Shown: positions 27,946 through 39,629, counted from the first letter of the stretch. The stretch is DNA of 47,707 nt from Candidatus Woesearchaeota archaeon (GCA_018302335.1 JAGVZT010000024.1:1-47707); one strand, 5' to 3'. Made by a program: numbers and translations. The notes: a model not told the origin generated them from the letters alone.

Positions 27946-28314
27946 ATGTTCCCCGCCGGTCTTCCTGGAGGCATGAACCCCAAGCAGATGAAGAAGGTCA
28001 TGCAATCCATGGGCATCAAGCAGGAGGAGCTGGACGCAGAGGAGGTCGTCATCCGGCTCGCCGACCGGGAGATTGTCATCCATGAGCCCCAGGTGTCGAG
28101 GGTCACCATGATGGGCCAGGTCACCTACCAGGTGGCGGGCAGCACCGAAGAGCGGAGCCGCTCCGACCTCGATGCCGATATCCCCGACGAGGATGTGGAG
28201 ACGGTGCTCAGCCAGGCGCATGTCTCCGAGCAGGAGGCCAAGGACGCTCTCCGCCGTTCCGGAGGCGACATCGCCCAGGCGATTCTCGACCTCACCCGTG
28301 GGCGACAGTCTTAA
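27946..28314 (+). CDS. nac: nascent polypeptide-associated complex protein (archaeal NAC)
   Basis: GMNPKQMKKVMQSMGIKQEELDAEEVVIRL; C-terminal UBA-like region. Confidence 0.93.
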   Translation: MFPAGLPGGMNPKQMKKVMQSMGIKQEELDAEEVVIRLADREIVIHEPQVSRVTMMGQVTYQVAGSTEERSRSDLDADIPDEDVETVLSQAHVSEQEAKDALRRSGGDIAQAILDLTRGRQS

Positions 28315-28340
28315 AAACCGCGGCGTCCTTTGCAGTGCCG

Positions 28341-28832
28341 ATGGAAGAGTTCCAGGCGGCGCGGGAGAAGGCGCTGCACAACCTCCGCATCGCGGACCAC
28401 ATGACCAGCGTCACGTATCCGCTGCTGAAGGACAACAAGCTCCTCATCGCCGCGATGGAGAACCTGTTCCTCTCGGTGAGCGGAGCGATGTCCGCCATCC
28501 TCCTGCACGACCGGACCTTCAAGAGGGTCCCTCCGTTCGCGGACACCTTCGAGGTGAAGTTCACGGTCTTCAGGACGAAGTGCATGACGCATCACGGCAT
28601 CGGTGCCGACAGCGCACGGCTCATCCAGGAGCTGCGCGAGATCCTGGTGCAGAGAAAGAAGAGTCCCATCGAGTTCTCCAGACGGGACACGTTCGTCATC
28701 TGCTCCGACGACTATCGCATCCGGACCCTCACGCACAGGGATGTGAAGGATTTTGTGGCAAGGGCAAAGGTATTTATACACACGATGGTTAAACTTACAG
28801 GGCAGCATGAGGGAATCTTTGGAGGAAGCTGA
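28341..28832 (+). CDS. hypothetical protein
   Basis: MEEFQAAREKALHNLRIADHMTSVTYPLLKDNK...; overlaps the next CDS. Confidence 0.65.
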   Translation: MEEFQAAREKALHNLRIADHMTSVTYPLLKDNKLLIAAMENLFLSVSGAMSAILLHDRTFKRVPPFADTFEVKFTVFRTKCMTHHGIGADSARLIQELREILVQRKKSPIEFSRRDTFVICSDDYRIRTLTHRDVKDFVARAKVFIHTMVKLTGQHEGIFGGS

Positions 28833-29331
28833 GCGTGAGCTCAAGCGTGTGGACCATCTCATCTACGTCAGCCTGAAGTATACGCGCACAGTAGATGTCC
28901 TCAAGAGCACCGTCCAGCGCATCATCGATTCCTACGATTCAGCGATACGTTCCATGCTCAAGTACTTGGAGGAACAAGGCAGGATAAGCAGCATCCCGAA
29001 AAGTCCAGGGCTCCGCGCGAGAATCCTCCGCGAGCAGTTCGCAGAGGAGCCGGTCTTCCAGGATTTTCTGGTGCACTACGGGCTGATGCGCGAGATTCTG
29101 CGCGCGGAGTTCGACCGGAGGGAGGAGTTCCGCAGGCATGTCACCATGATTTCGAAGCTCAAGAGCAGCCTGGTCGAGGTGACCATCGATTCCATCACCC
29201 TCGACTACAAGAAGGTCCGCGCCTTCGTACGCCTGGCTGAAGAGTTCATGCGCAACGAGGGGAAGGGCGATGTCGCAGAGATGCTCCGGCGCGTCGAGGT
29301 GGAGCTGGAGTTCGACAAGAGGTACTACTGA
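28807..29331 (+). CDS. hypothetical helical protein
   Basis: ATG 28807 (MRESLEEAERELKRVDHLIYVSLKYTRTVDVLK); TATA-like gtatttataca about 28770 within the upstream CDS. Confidence 0.65.
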   Translation: MRESLEEAERELKRVDHLIYVSLKYTRTVDVLKSTVQRIIDSYDSAIRSMLKYLEEQGRISSIPKSPGLRARILREQFAEEPVFQDFLVHYGLMREILRAEFDRREEFRRHVTMISKLKSSLVEVTIDSITLDYKKVRAFVRLAEEFMRNEGKGDVAEMLRRVEVELEFDKRYY

Positions 29332-30116
29332 TGACGAAGATACTCGGGGTCGTTTCTGGCAAGGGTGGAGTCGGCAAGACCACGACCGCCATCAATCTGG
29401 GCACAGCCTTCTCTGCCATGGGGCGTGATGTCATCGTGCTCGACGCGAATCTCACCACGCCTAATGTGAGCGTGCACCTCGGCGCCCCCATCGTGCCGGT
29501 GACCCTGAACGATGCCCTTCGGGGGAACAAGCACATCACCGAGGCCATCTACCAGCACCCCTCCGGCATCAAGATCATCCCCTCCAGCATCTCGGTGGAG
29601 GAACTCAAGTTCCTGAACGCGGACAAGCTCGCCTCGACGCTCGTCGACCTCATCGGCAAGACCGAGTACATCATCATGGACGCCTCAGCGGGACTGAGCG
29701 AGGACACCCTCGCCGTCATGAAGGCCGCCGATGAGGTCATCGTGGTGACGAATCCCGAGCTGCCCGCGGTGACCGACGCCCTGAAGACCATCAAGATTGC
29801 CGAACGCATGGGTACCAAGGTCCTCGGCGTCGTGGTGAACAAGTACCGCAATGACGAGTTCGAGCTGGACATCCGCACCATCGAGACCATCCTCGAGTAC
29901 CCCGTGCTGGGAATCGTCCCGGAAGACAAGGCGGCGCGCTCCGCCCTCGCCTTGAAGATGCCGCTGGTGTATGCGCACCGCAACTCTCCCGCTGCGAGAG
30001 GATTCAGGCAGGTCGCCGCGCGCCTCCTCGGGGAAAGGTACGAGGAGATGGAGGAACGCAGGGAAGAGGAAAGCCTCCTGAATTACGTCCTGCGGCGCCT
30101 GGGGCTGAGGAAATAG
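29331..30116 (+). CDS. minD: MinD/ParA-family ATPase
   Basis: Deviant Walker A SGKGGVGKTT; IIMDASAGL; VVNKY. Confidence 0.9.
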   Translation: MTKILGVVSGKGGVGKTTTAINLGTAFSAMGRDVIVLDANLTTPNVSVHLGAPIVPVTLNDALRGNKHITEAIYQHPSGIKIIPSSISVEELKFLNADKLASTLVDLIGKTEYIIMDASAGLSEDTLAVMKAADEVIVVTNPELPAVTDALKTIKIAERMGTKVLGVVVNKYRNDEFELDIRTIETILEYPVLGIVPEDKAARSALALKMPLVYAHRNSPAARGFRQVAARLLGERYEEMEERREEESLLNYVLRRLGLRK

Positions 30117-30117
30117 G

Positions 30118-30597
30118 ATGCCAAAGAAAGTCGTGACCCTGGAAGCGAAGGAGAGGGTGTATGACCCCGCAAAGTACACCTCCTATGTCAAGCAGAGCAG
30201 CCGCATCCTCTACTGGCTGGCGCTGCTCCTCATGGTGGTGCTCAACTTCCTGACCTTCCTGCTCCTGGCTCCGCTCGCAGTGTTCCTGGACAGCATCCAG
30301 CGGCACGCTCTCGTGGGCGTCATCGGGCTGCTCTTCGGGCTTGTTTTCAACTTCCTGGTGCAGGACATCGAGCATCTGGAGCCGAAGCACCATTATTTCG
30401 CCGCGCTGCTCATCCCGCTCGTCGCGGCAGTCAACCTCTTCATCATGACCTTCCTCGTCAACGCCCTGAGGGGCATCTGGGAGCTTCCCCTCACGGGCGG
30501 AGCGGTCAGCGAGAGTCTCGCCTACGCCATTATGTTCATCATTCCCTATCTGGCCACCCTTCTCCGGGGGAAGAAGACGACGTCCAGAACCCAGTAG
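30118..30597 (+). CDS. multi-pass membrane protein, hypothetical
   Basis: 159 aa with about 4 hydrophobic segments, directly downstream of minD-like gene. Confidence 0.7.
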   Translation: MPKKVVTLEAKERVYDPAKYTSYVKQSSRILYWLALLLMVVLNFLTFLLLAPLAVFLDSIQRHALVGVIGLLFGLVFNFLVQDIEHLEPKHHYFAALLIPLVAAVNLFIMTFLVNALRGIWELPLTGGAVSESLAYAIMFIIPYLATLLRGKKTTSRTQ

Positions 30598-30602
30598 GAA
30601 CT

Positions 30603-30684
30603 TCCCGGCCGCAATGCTATAGAATACCCGCAGATGCCGGGAGGTTTCGCCGGGATGGCGGACATCCTCCGCAATGCGGCCACG
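30603..30684 (-). repeat. intergenic palindromic element copy 10
   Basis: Reverse complement GTGGCCGCATTGCGGAGGATGTCCGCCATCCCGGCGAAACCTCCCGGCATCTGCGGGTATTCTATAGCATTGCGGCCGGG. Confidence 0.8.
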
Positions 30685-30780
30685 CTCACTCCGGCCCCGT
30701 CTGCGCGGAGGCGGCTTTGCCTAATGAGGCCCGCCTGCCAAAGACTGCATAGATGGGATTATAAACTTAGGATGGATACT

Positions 30781-31368
30781 ATGATGGTGCGCAAGCCATC
30801 AAGTACTGCATTCAAAAAGGAGTTGTCACCAGAACAACGTGAAGAACTACTCAGAGCATTGAAAGCCCGTTTTGAGAAAAACATGAACCGCCATAAAGGT
30901 CTTGAATGGGCTCCATTAAAAGCAAAGCTGGAAGCTGATACTCAAAAATTGGGGTCACTTAGTGAAATGGAAAGAACTGGTGGTGAACCGGATGTTGTTG
31001 GTCATGATAAAAAAGAGGGAGAATTCATTTTTTATGATTGTTCAGCGGAAAGTCCTAAAGGCCGCAGAAGTGTTTGTTACGACCGTGAGGGGCAAGAGGC
31101 AAGGAAAACGTTTAAACCAAAAGATAACGCGGTGGATATGGCGGCTGCCATGGGCATTGAGCTTTTAACGGAAGAACAATATCGAGAGTTGCAGAAACTA
31201 GGAAATTTCGATACGAAGACGTCGAGCTGGGTGAAAACACCCTCTGATATGAGAAAACTCGGAGGCGCCCTCTTTGCTGATCGCCGCTACGGCAATGTCT
31301 TCGTGTATCACAACAGTGCGCCCTCTTACTACGGCTCTAGGGCGTTCCGCGGCTCGCTAAGGGTGTAA
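30781..31368 (+). CDS. DUF4256-like protein
   Basis: LSPEQREELLRALKARFEKNMNRHKGLEW...VCYDREGQEARKTFKPKDNAVDMAAAMGIELLTEEQYRELQ; low GC; ATG 30772 also possible. Confidence 0.72.
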   Translation: MMVRKPSSTAFKKELSPEQREELLRALKARFEKNMNRHKGLEWAPLKAKLEADTQKLGSLSEMERTGGEPDVVGHDKKEGEFIFYDCSAESPKGRRSVCYDREGQEARKTFKPKDNAVDMAAAMGIELLTEEQYRELQKLGNFDTKTSSWVKTPSDMRKLGGALFADRRYGNVFVYHNSAPSYYGSRAFRGSLRV

Positions 31369-31410
31369 ACACTCCTGGTCGAGCGAAGCGAGGCCCGGAG
31401 TAGTTTACGG
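31367..31410 (+). terminator. imperfect hairpin after DUF4256-like gene
   Basis: aaacactcctgg...cccggagtagttt partly complementary arms around gagcgaagcgag. Confidence 0.4.
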
Positions 31411-31534
31411 ATTTCTAAGGCAAAGCCCGCCGAGGCACAACCTTTAAAAAGGGGTTGGCCTTCCCCGTGCCGAGGCGCAGTGCGCCAAGCCCGAGTTCGT
31501 GGAACGCAGCTTCGGCTGATAGGGCTGATTCATC

Positions 31535-32032
31535 ATGGTAAAAGACACGAAGATCGAGGAGCCTAGCTTCAGGTACATCGTCCGGGTGGCGAACACCGAC
31601 CTTGACGGCAAGAAGAGCCTCCGGCTGGCGCTCCTGAAAATCAAGGGCGTCGGATTCGCGTACAGCAACATGGCATGCACTCTTGCGGCGGTGGACCGCA
31701 ACGCGCGCGTAGGCGACCTCACGGAAGACGAGGTGAGCAGGATAGACCAGGTGGTGCGCAATCCTGCCAGCTATGGTGCCCCTTCCTGGCTGTTCAACCG
31801 CAGGCGGGACCCGGAGACTGGAGAGGACCTGCACGCCCTCGGACCTGAGCTCGCGCTCGCCAAGGATACCGATGTGAAGAACCTGAAGATGACGCGCTCT
31901 TTCCGCGGCCTGCGCCACCAGTGGGGCCTGCCCCTCCGGGGACAGCGCACACGCTCCAATTTCCGGCCGAACAAGGGCAAGGGTTCGCTCGGAGTGAAGA
32001 GGCGCAAGGGCTCCAAGGCGGGCCGCGTGTAG
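31535..32032 (+). CDS. rps13: 30S ribosomal protein S13
   Basis: IVRVANTDLDGKKSLRLALLKIKGVG; RGLRHQWGLPLRGQRT. Confidence 0.97.
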   Translation: MVKDTKIEEPSFRYIVRVANTDLDGKKSLRLALLKIKGVGFAYSNMACTLAAVDRNARVGDLTEDEVSRIDQVVRNPASYGAPSWLFNRRRDPETGEDLHALGPELALAKDTDVKNLKMTRSFRGLRHQWGLPLRGQRTRSNFRPNKGKGSLGVKRRKGSKAGRV

Positions 32033-32041
32033 AGGTGCACC

Positions 32042-32590
32042 ATGGGCGATCCAAAACTCCCAAAGAAAAAGTACAGGACCCCGAGCCATCCCTGGCAGAA
32101 GGGGCGTATCGAGCAGGAAAAGGAACTTCTCAAGGAGTATGGCCTGAAGAACAAGCGGGAGATTTGGAAAATCACTTCACGGCTCAAGAACTTCCACGAG
32201 AAGGCCAAGACTCTCATCGCCAGCAGGTCCACCCAGGCTGAGAAGGAGCGCATCCAGATGATGCGCAAGCTGGCCTCATACGGGATTGTGGAGGAGTCCG
32301 CGGCGCTGGATAACGTGCTGGGCCTCACGGTCCGCGAGTTCATGGACCGGAGGCTCCAGACCCTGCTGGTGAAGCTCGGGATGGCCAACTCCATGAAGCA
32401 GGCCAGGCACTTCATCGTGCACCGCCACATCATGGTCGGGGAACATGTGGTCACGTCCCCGAGCTATCTTGTCACCAAGTCCGAGGGTGCGCTCATCCGC
32501 TTCAACCCTAAGTCAGAGCTGGCGAAACCCGACCACCCGGTCCGGGGTGTCGCCGCCGCCGTCCCTGAGCCTGCAGAGGGAGAGCAATGA
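32042..32590 (+). CDS. rps4: 30S ribosomal protein S4
   Basis: [36 protein letters not shown]4 domain [28 protein letters not shown]. Confidence 0.97.
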   Translation: MGDPKLPKKKYRTPSHPWQKGRIEQEKELLKEYGLKNKREIWKITSRLKNFHEKAKTLIASRSTQAEKERIQMMRKLASYGIVEESAALDNVLGLTVREFMDRRLQTLLVKLGMANSMKQARHFIVHRHIMVGEHVVTSPSYLVTKSEGALIRFNPKSELAKPDHPVRGVAAAVPEPAEGEQ

Positions 32591-32988
32591 ACAAGGAGAA
32601 GTCCATCAGGTGGGGCATCGCGCACATCCTCGCGTCCTACAACAACACCATCATCCATCTCACGGACATAAGCGGGTCGGAGACCATCGCGCGCGTCTCC
32701 GGCGGAATGGTCGTGAAGTCCGACCGGATGGAAAGCTCCCCCACCGCTGCGATGATGGCCGCAAAGAAGGCCGCTGAAACGGCATTCGAGAAGGGCATCA
32801 ACGGCGTCCATGTGCGGATTCGCGCTCCTGGTGGCCACCAGGGCCCGCACAACCCGGGACCTGGCGCCCAGGCGGCCATCCGGGCGCTGTCCAGGATGGG
32901 CCTGAAGATAGGCACCATCGAAGACGTCACGCCAATCGCCCATGACGGCTGCCGCAAGAAGGGCGGCAAGAGAGGTCGGCGCGTATGA
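32587..32988 (+). CDS. rps11: 30S ribosomal protein S11
   Basis: [45 protein letters not shown]. Confidence 0.97.
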   Translation: MNKEKSIRWGIAHILASYNNTIIHLTDISGSETIARVSGGMVVKSDRMESSPTAAMMAAKKAAETAFEKGINGVHVRIRAPGGHQGPHNPGPGAQAAIRALSRMGLKIGTIEDVTPIAHDGCRKKGGKRGRRV

Positions 32989-33803
32989 AAGCCAAACTGC
33001 TCAATCAGAAGGGAAACAAGCTCTCGTTCGTGCTCGAGGAAGCATCCCCCGCGTTCGTCAATGCGCTCCGCAGGACTGCCTCGGAAGATGTGCCCACCAT
33101 GGCCATCGAGATGGTCGAATTCAGGAAAAACAGCTCTGCCCTCTATGATGAGACTGTTGCGCACCGCATGGGCCTTCTTCCCCTGAAGACCGACCTCAAG
33201 TCCTACAACCTTCCCGAGCGCTGCCAGTGCGGGGGGGAGGGATGCGCCCGATGCCAGGTCAAGCTCACCCTCACCGCAAAGGGCCAGAAGAGCGGCGCGG
33301 TGGTGCGCGCCGAGGACATCAAGACCAAGGACCCTGCCATCGTCCCCGCGTTCCCAAAGACACCCGTGGTGAAGCTCTTCGAGGGGCAGGAGATTGAAGC
33401 GGAGATGACCGCGGTGCTCGGCACCGGCAAGGTGCACACCAAATGGGCTCCGGGTCACGTCTACTTCAGGCAGCTGCCTACCGTCACCATCAGCAAGAAA
33501 GGAGAGGGCATGCTGGAATGCGAGCGCCTCTGCCCCACCCAGGTGTTCGAATCAAAGAACGGAAAGCTCATGGTCCGGCAGAACGGCGAGCAGGACTGCA
33601 TCCTCTGCGGCGCGTGCGTCGACGCCAGCGAGGGCGAGGTCAAAGTCCTCACCAACAAGGAGAACTATGTCGTGTACGTGGAGAGCTGGGGACAGCTCCC
33701 TCCAGAGGACATCATAGAGCAGAGCATCGCAATCCTCGATGAGAAGGCGGATGACCTCATCGCTACGCTGAAAGGGAGGGTGAAGCAAAAGGCAAAGGCG
33801 TGA
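32985..33803 (+). CDS. rpoD: DNA-directed RNA polymerase subunit D with Fe-S cluster insertion
   Basis: [55 protein letters not shown]...CILCGAC. Confidence 0.96.
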   Translation: MKAKLLNQKGNKLSFVLEEASPAFVNALRRTASEDVPTMAIEMVEFRKNSSALYDETVAHRMGLLPLKTDLKSYNLPERCQCGGEGCARCQVKLTLTAKGQKSGAVVRAEDIKTKDPAIVPAFPKTPVVKLFEGQEIEAEMTAVLGTGKVHTKWAPGHVYFRQLPTVTISKKGEGMLECERLCPTQVFESKNGKLMVRQNGEQDCILCGACVDASEGEVKVLTNKENYVVYVESWGQLPPEDIIEQSIAILDEKADDLIATLKGRVKQKAKA

Positions 33804-33842
33804 ACCCCGCACTTCACACGCCCGCCGGGCGCGTCGAGGTGG

Positions 33843-33861
33843 GTGGGACCAACGGTCCCAC
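33843..33861 (+). other. perfect 8-bp hairpin GTGGGACC-AAC-GGTCCCAC between rpoD and tRNA-Leu
   Basis: Read directly from sequence. Confidence 0.7.
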
Positions 33862-33891
33862 ACGGCGAACATGTCAACTGGGTTTGCAGTT

Positions 33892-33975
33892 GCGGGGGTG
33901 CCGGAGTGGCCAAACGGGCAAGGTTGAGGGCCTTGTGGCTTAGTGCCTGCGCGTGTTCGAACCACGTCCCCCGCA
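33892..33975 (+). tRNA. tRNA-Leu (anticodon GAG)
   Basis: Acceptor GCGGGGG/CCCCCGC, anticodon stem CAAGG-uuGAGgg-CCUUG, long variable arm, T-loop GTTCGAACC. Confidence 0.93.
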
Positions 33976-33991
33976 TCACGGTTGATGAAAG

Positions 33992-34354
33992 ATGAAACGA
34001 ACAGGACCGACAAATCAGCATCTGGAGGGCCTTATCGTACGCCTGAAGAGAGCGGCAGCCGAGAAGAAGGTGCCCCTCTGGAAGAGGCTCGCGCTCGACC
34101 TTGAGCGCCCCACGCGCACGAGACGGGAGGTGAACCTCTCCAATATCACGAGGCACACCTCCGAGGGCGAGGCTATCGTCATCCCGGGGAAGGTGCTCGG
34201 GAGCGGGCAGCTCGGCCACAAGCTCACCATCGCCTCGTGGCGCATCTCTCACCAGGCTCTGGAGAAGCTCCGCGCAGCCAAGGGAGAGTACCTCACCATC
34301 GAACAGCTCCTCGACAAGAACCCCTCGGGAAAGAACCTCAGGATCATCGGGTGA
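33992..34354 (+). CDS. rpl18e: 50S ribosomal protein L18e
   Basis: MKRTGPTNQHLEGLIVRLKRAAAEKKVPLWKRLALDLERPTRTRREVNLS. Confidence 0.95.
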   Translation: MKRTGPTNQHLEGLIVRLKRAAAEKKVPLWKRLALDLERPTRTRREVNLSNITRHTSEGEAIVIPGKVLGSGQLGHKLTIASWRISHQALEKLRAAKGEYLTIEQLLDKNPSGKNLRIIG

Positions 34355-34359
34355 CACAC

Positions 34360-34779
34360 ATGACCGTAATCAACGCAAAGAACCTCATCCTCGGGCGCCT
34401 TGCGAGCAGCGTGGCGAAGCGGGCCCTCCTCGGGGAGAGCATCGAGCTGGTCAACTGCGAGCAGGCTGTGATCACCGGGAACAAGAAGTGGCTCATCGCA
34501 CGTTACCGCCAGCGGCGGGAGCGCGGCACCCCCACGCAGGGGCCATTCTTCCCACGGCAGCCGGAGCGATTCGTGAAGCGGACCATCCGCGGCATGCTTC
34601 CTTACAAGAAGGAGCTCGGCCGCGCCGCGCTCGGCAGGGTCACCTGCCATGTGGGCATCCCCCCGTTCCTGGAGGGGAAGCAGCTCGAGACCATCCAGGA
34701 GGCTGGTATTGAACGTCTGAGCACGACAAAGATTGTCAGCGTGAAAGTCATCTGCCATTCCATGGGGGCAAGCCAATGA
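34360..34779 (+). CDS. rpl13: 50S ribosomal protein L13
   Basis: VINAKNLILGRLASSVAKRAL; RTIRGMLPYKKELGRAAL. Confidence 0.95.
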   Translation: MTVINAKNLILGRLASSVAKRALLGESIELVNCEQAVITGNKKWLIARYRQRRERGTPTQGPFFPRQPERFVKRTIRGMLPYKKELGRAALGRVTCHVGIPPFLEGKQLETIQEAGIERLSTTKIVSVKVICHSMGASQ

Positions 34780-35174
34780 AGACCATTCACACATCGGGAA
34801 AGCGGAAAGAAGCTGTCGCGCGCGCCACCCTCACCAAGGGCTCGGGGAAGGTTCGCATCAACAAGGCGCTCCTTGAGACCATCAGCCCCCCGGCCGCACG
34901 CCTCAAGATAGAGGAGCCGCTCCTGCTCGCGGAAGGCATCGGCGAGATAGACCTGCAAGTGTCCGTCCGCGGCGGCGGCGTGTCCAGCCAGGTGGAAGCC
35001 GCGCGTCTTGCCATCGCGAAAGCCCTTGTCGAATTCAGCAAGGACAAGGAACTCGAGGGCAGGCTGCTCTCCTACAACAGGCAGCTCCTGGTCGCGGACG
35101 TCCGGCGGAAAGAGGCATCGAAGCCGAACAGGCACGGCCAGGCCCGCGCCAAGCGGCAGAAGTCCTACAGGTAG
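34776..35174 (+). CDS. rps9: 30S ribosomal protein S9
   Basis: TSGKRKEAVARATL; C-terminal GQARAKRQKSYR. Confidence 0.96.
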   Translation: MKTIHTSGKRKEAVARATLTKGSGKVRINKALLETISPPAARLKIEEPLLLAEGIGEIDLQVSVRGGGVSSQVEAARLAIAKALVEFSKDKELEGRLLSYNRQLLVADVRRKEASKPNRHGQARAKRQKSYR

Positions 35175-35245
35175 AAACTCTACATTGGAATTGTTCCATT
35201 CCGCATCCGCTATGCATAAATATACCGTGATGCCCAACTGACGTG

Positions 35246-35617
35246 ATGGGGAAGCGTGTGGTGTACGTCGCGCACCCCGTGGGGGGCGACGTCGAGGGAA
35301 ATATCCGGGCGCTGCGCAGTGTCCTGCGGGAGCTGCGCCTTACCCGGAAGGACATCATCCCCGTCGCTCCGTATCTTGCCTGCCTCCAGTATCTCCACGA
35401 CAACAACCCCGCGGAGCGCTCGCTGGGGATGGAAGAGAACAGACTGTACTTCGAGCGAGGGCTCATCGACGAGGTGCTGCTCGCCGGAGAGACTATCTCT
35501 CCCGGCATGCGGGAGGAGATCGCCCTCGCCCTGCATCTCGGAATCCCCGTGAGCTGCCTCCGGGAGGAGCTTGAGCCGAGGCTCCGCCAGGTCCTTCAGG
35601 AGCTGGGCGCCGCGTAG
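35246..35617 (+). CDS. nucleoside 2-deoxyribosyltransferase-like / DUF4406-like protein
   Basis: VVYVAHPVGGDVEGNIRALRSVLREL...; GMEENRLYFERGLIDEVLLAGETISPGMREEIALALHLGIPV; GTG 35243 also possible. Confidence 0.6.
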   Translation: MGKRVVYVAHPVGGDVEGNIRALRSVLRELRLTRKDIIPVAPYLACLQYLHDNNPAERSLGMEENRLYFERGLIDEVLLAGETISPGMREEIALALHLGIPVSCLREELEPRLRQVLQELGAA

Positions 35618-35629
35618 ATTCGCAATCCC

Positions 35630-35700
35630 CCCGGCCGTAATGCGGAAGATATCCGCGATGCCTGCGAGACAGGCCGCGTCTCGTGCGGCCTCACGGCCGG
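35630..35700 (+). repeat. intergenic palindromic element copy 11
   Basis: ccggccgtaatgcggaagatatccgcgatgcctgcgagacaggccgcgtctcgtgcggcctcacggccgg. Confidence 0.85.
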
Positions 35701-35756
35701 ATGAATTCCGGCGGGCCTGGGCAAACTATTTTAAAGTCGTCAGGGCTCATCCCGTC

Positions 35757-36335
35757 ATGGAGTTCGAGCCTGAGAAGGGCCATCTCATCGCGCGCTGCAT
35801 CGTGGAGATTCTCGGCAAGCCGGAGCAGCACGTCAAGGACACCATAGAGCTTGTGGTGAAGGAGATGAAGGGGCGCCGGAAGATACAGGTGCTCGAAAGC
35901 AAGGTCGAGACGCCGACCAGAGTGGAGGGCCTCTGGGCCTCGTTCGCCGAGGTCGAGGTCCTCTTCGCGGGCTTCGAGGAACTCGCCACGTTCTGCTTCG
36001 ATTTCATGCCCAGCAGCGTGGAAGTGCTGGAGCCGGGCAACATCGGTCTTGAGGCGCCTGAGCTGAGCGGGCTGCTGAATGACCTGCTCGCCGGCCTGCA
36101 CAATCTCGACATGAAGGTCAAGACCCTCCACGCGGAGAAGCTGGTGCTGGAGCAGAACGCCGAGGCCCTCCTCAAGAACCTCGTGCTGGTCTCCCTGCAC
36201 AAGTCTCCCGCAGACCTCAAGTCCCTTTCCGGGATGGTGGGCGTGAAGGAGCTCCAGCTCGCCCCATTCCTCTCGAGATTCCTCGAACAGGGCATCATCG
36301 CCCAGGACACCTCGGGGAGGTACAAGCAGAGATGA
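35757..36335 (+). CDS. hypothetical protein linked to scpB
   Basis: MEFEPEKGHLIARCIVEILGKPEQHVKDTIELVVKEM; ATGA overlap with scpB; TATA-like ctattttaaag upstream. Confidence 0.65.
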   Translation: MEFEPEKGHLIARCIVEILGKPEQHVKDTIELVVKEMKGRRKIQVLESKVETPTRVEGLWASFAEVEVLFAGFEELATFCFDFMPSSVEVLEPGNIGLEAPELSGLLNDLLAGLHNLDMKVKTLHAEKLVLEQNAEALLKNLVLVSLHKSPADLKSLSGMVGVKELQLAPFLSRFLEQGIIAQDTSGRYKQR

Positions 36336-36907
36336 GCGACCTCCGGAAGGACGTCGAAGCCGTGCTGTTCGCGGTTGGCAAGAAGATACCTGTCGCGGAC
36401 ATCGCGCGCATCGTGAAGGCTCCGGACGCAGAGGTGCTGCGCTGTCTCGCCGAGCTCCAGCAGGAGTATACTGAGCGGGAGTCCCCCATGCTCATCATCA
36501 GCGAGGGAGATTCCTGGAAAATGACGGTGCGCGAGAGATACATGCCCCTGGTGCGTGCCATCATCCCGGAGACCGAGCTTCCGAAGAGCGTGCTGGAGAC
36601 CCTCGCGGTCATCGCCTGGAAGGCGCCCGTGCTACAGTCGGTGGTGGTGGAGATGCGCTCCACCAAGGCGTACGAGCACGTGAGCCAGCTGGAGTCCCTG
36701 GGATTTGTCGCCCGGGAGAGGAGCGGACGGTCTTTCCGGCTCACCCTCACCCAGAAGTTCCTCGACTACTTCGACCTCACGGGTGTCGAGCAGATACAGC
36801 AGAAGTTCCAGGAGTTCGGGGACGTGGTGAAGCTGGTGGAGATGCTCGCCAGGAAGAAGCCGGAGGATGAGCATGCTCCTTCTGAGATGCCCGAAGTGCC
36901 ACAATAA
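36332..36907 (+). CDS. scpB: segregation and condensation protein B
   Basis: VEAVLFAVGKKIPVADIARIV; VLETLAVIAWKAPVLQSVVVEMR; LGFVARERSGRSFRLTLTQKFLDYFDL. Confidence 0.88.
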   Translation: MSDLRKDVEAVLFAVGKKIPVADIARIVKAPDAEVLRCLAELQQEYTERESPMLIISEGDSWKMTVRERYMPLVRAIIPETELPKSVLETLAVIAWKAPVLQSVVVEMRSTKAYEHVSQLESLGFVARERSGRSFRLTLTQKFLDYFDLTGVEQIQQKFQEFGDVVKLVEMLARKKPEDEHAPSEMPEVPQ

Positions 36908-37010
36908 GATGAAGTACCAGTCTTCCGGCAGCATAGCCGGGAAGAGGAAGCGGTGCGTCTACTGCGGCCACAGCTTTCTCGTCTCCAAGTGGTTTCTCGG
37001 GCCGGCGTGA
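36873..37010 (+). CDS. small zinc-ribbon protein (45 aa)
   Basis: MLLLRCPKCHNKMKYQSSGSIAGKRKRCVYCGHSFLVSKWFLGPA; overlaps scpB 3' end; below the ORF-track length cutoff. Confidence 0.7.
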   Translation: MLLLRCPKCHNKMKYQSSGSIAGKRKRCVYCGHSFLVSKWFLGPA

Positions 37011-37022
37011 CCTGCAGGACAT

Positions 37023-37089
37023 TCCCGGCCGCGATGGCGTACGAGTTCCGCATTGCCTCGCAAGCCGGAAATTCTCCCCAGTACGGCCA
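37023..37089 (-). repeat. intergenic palindromic element copy 12
   Basis: Reverse complement ATGGCCGTACTGGGGAGAATTTCCGGCTTGCGAGGCAATGCGGAACTCGTACGCCATCGCGGCCGGG. Confidence 0.85.
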
Positions 37090-37181
37090 TCGACTCCCGT
37101 GACTTTTTCTGCGGAGCCGGGGGAAGGTATTTAAATCGCCAAGTGCTCCGATGAACAGCAAAAACGCCTTTTTTTCCATCC

Positions 37182-39629
<2,448 letters not shown>

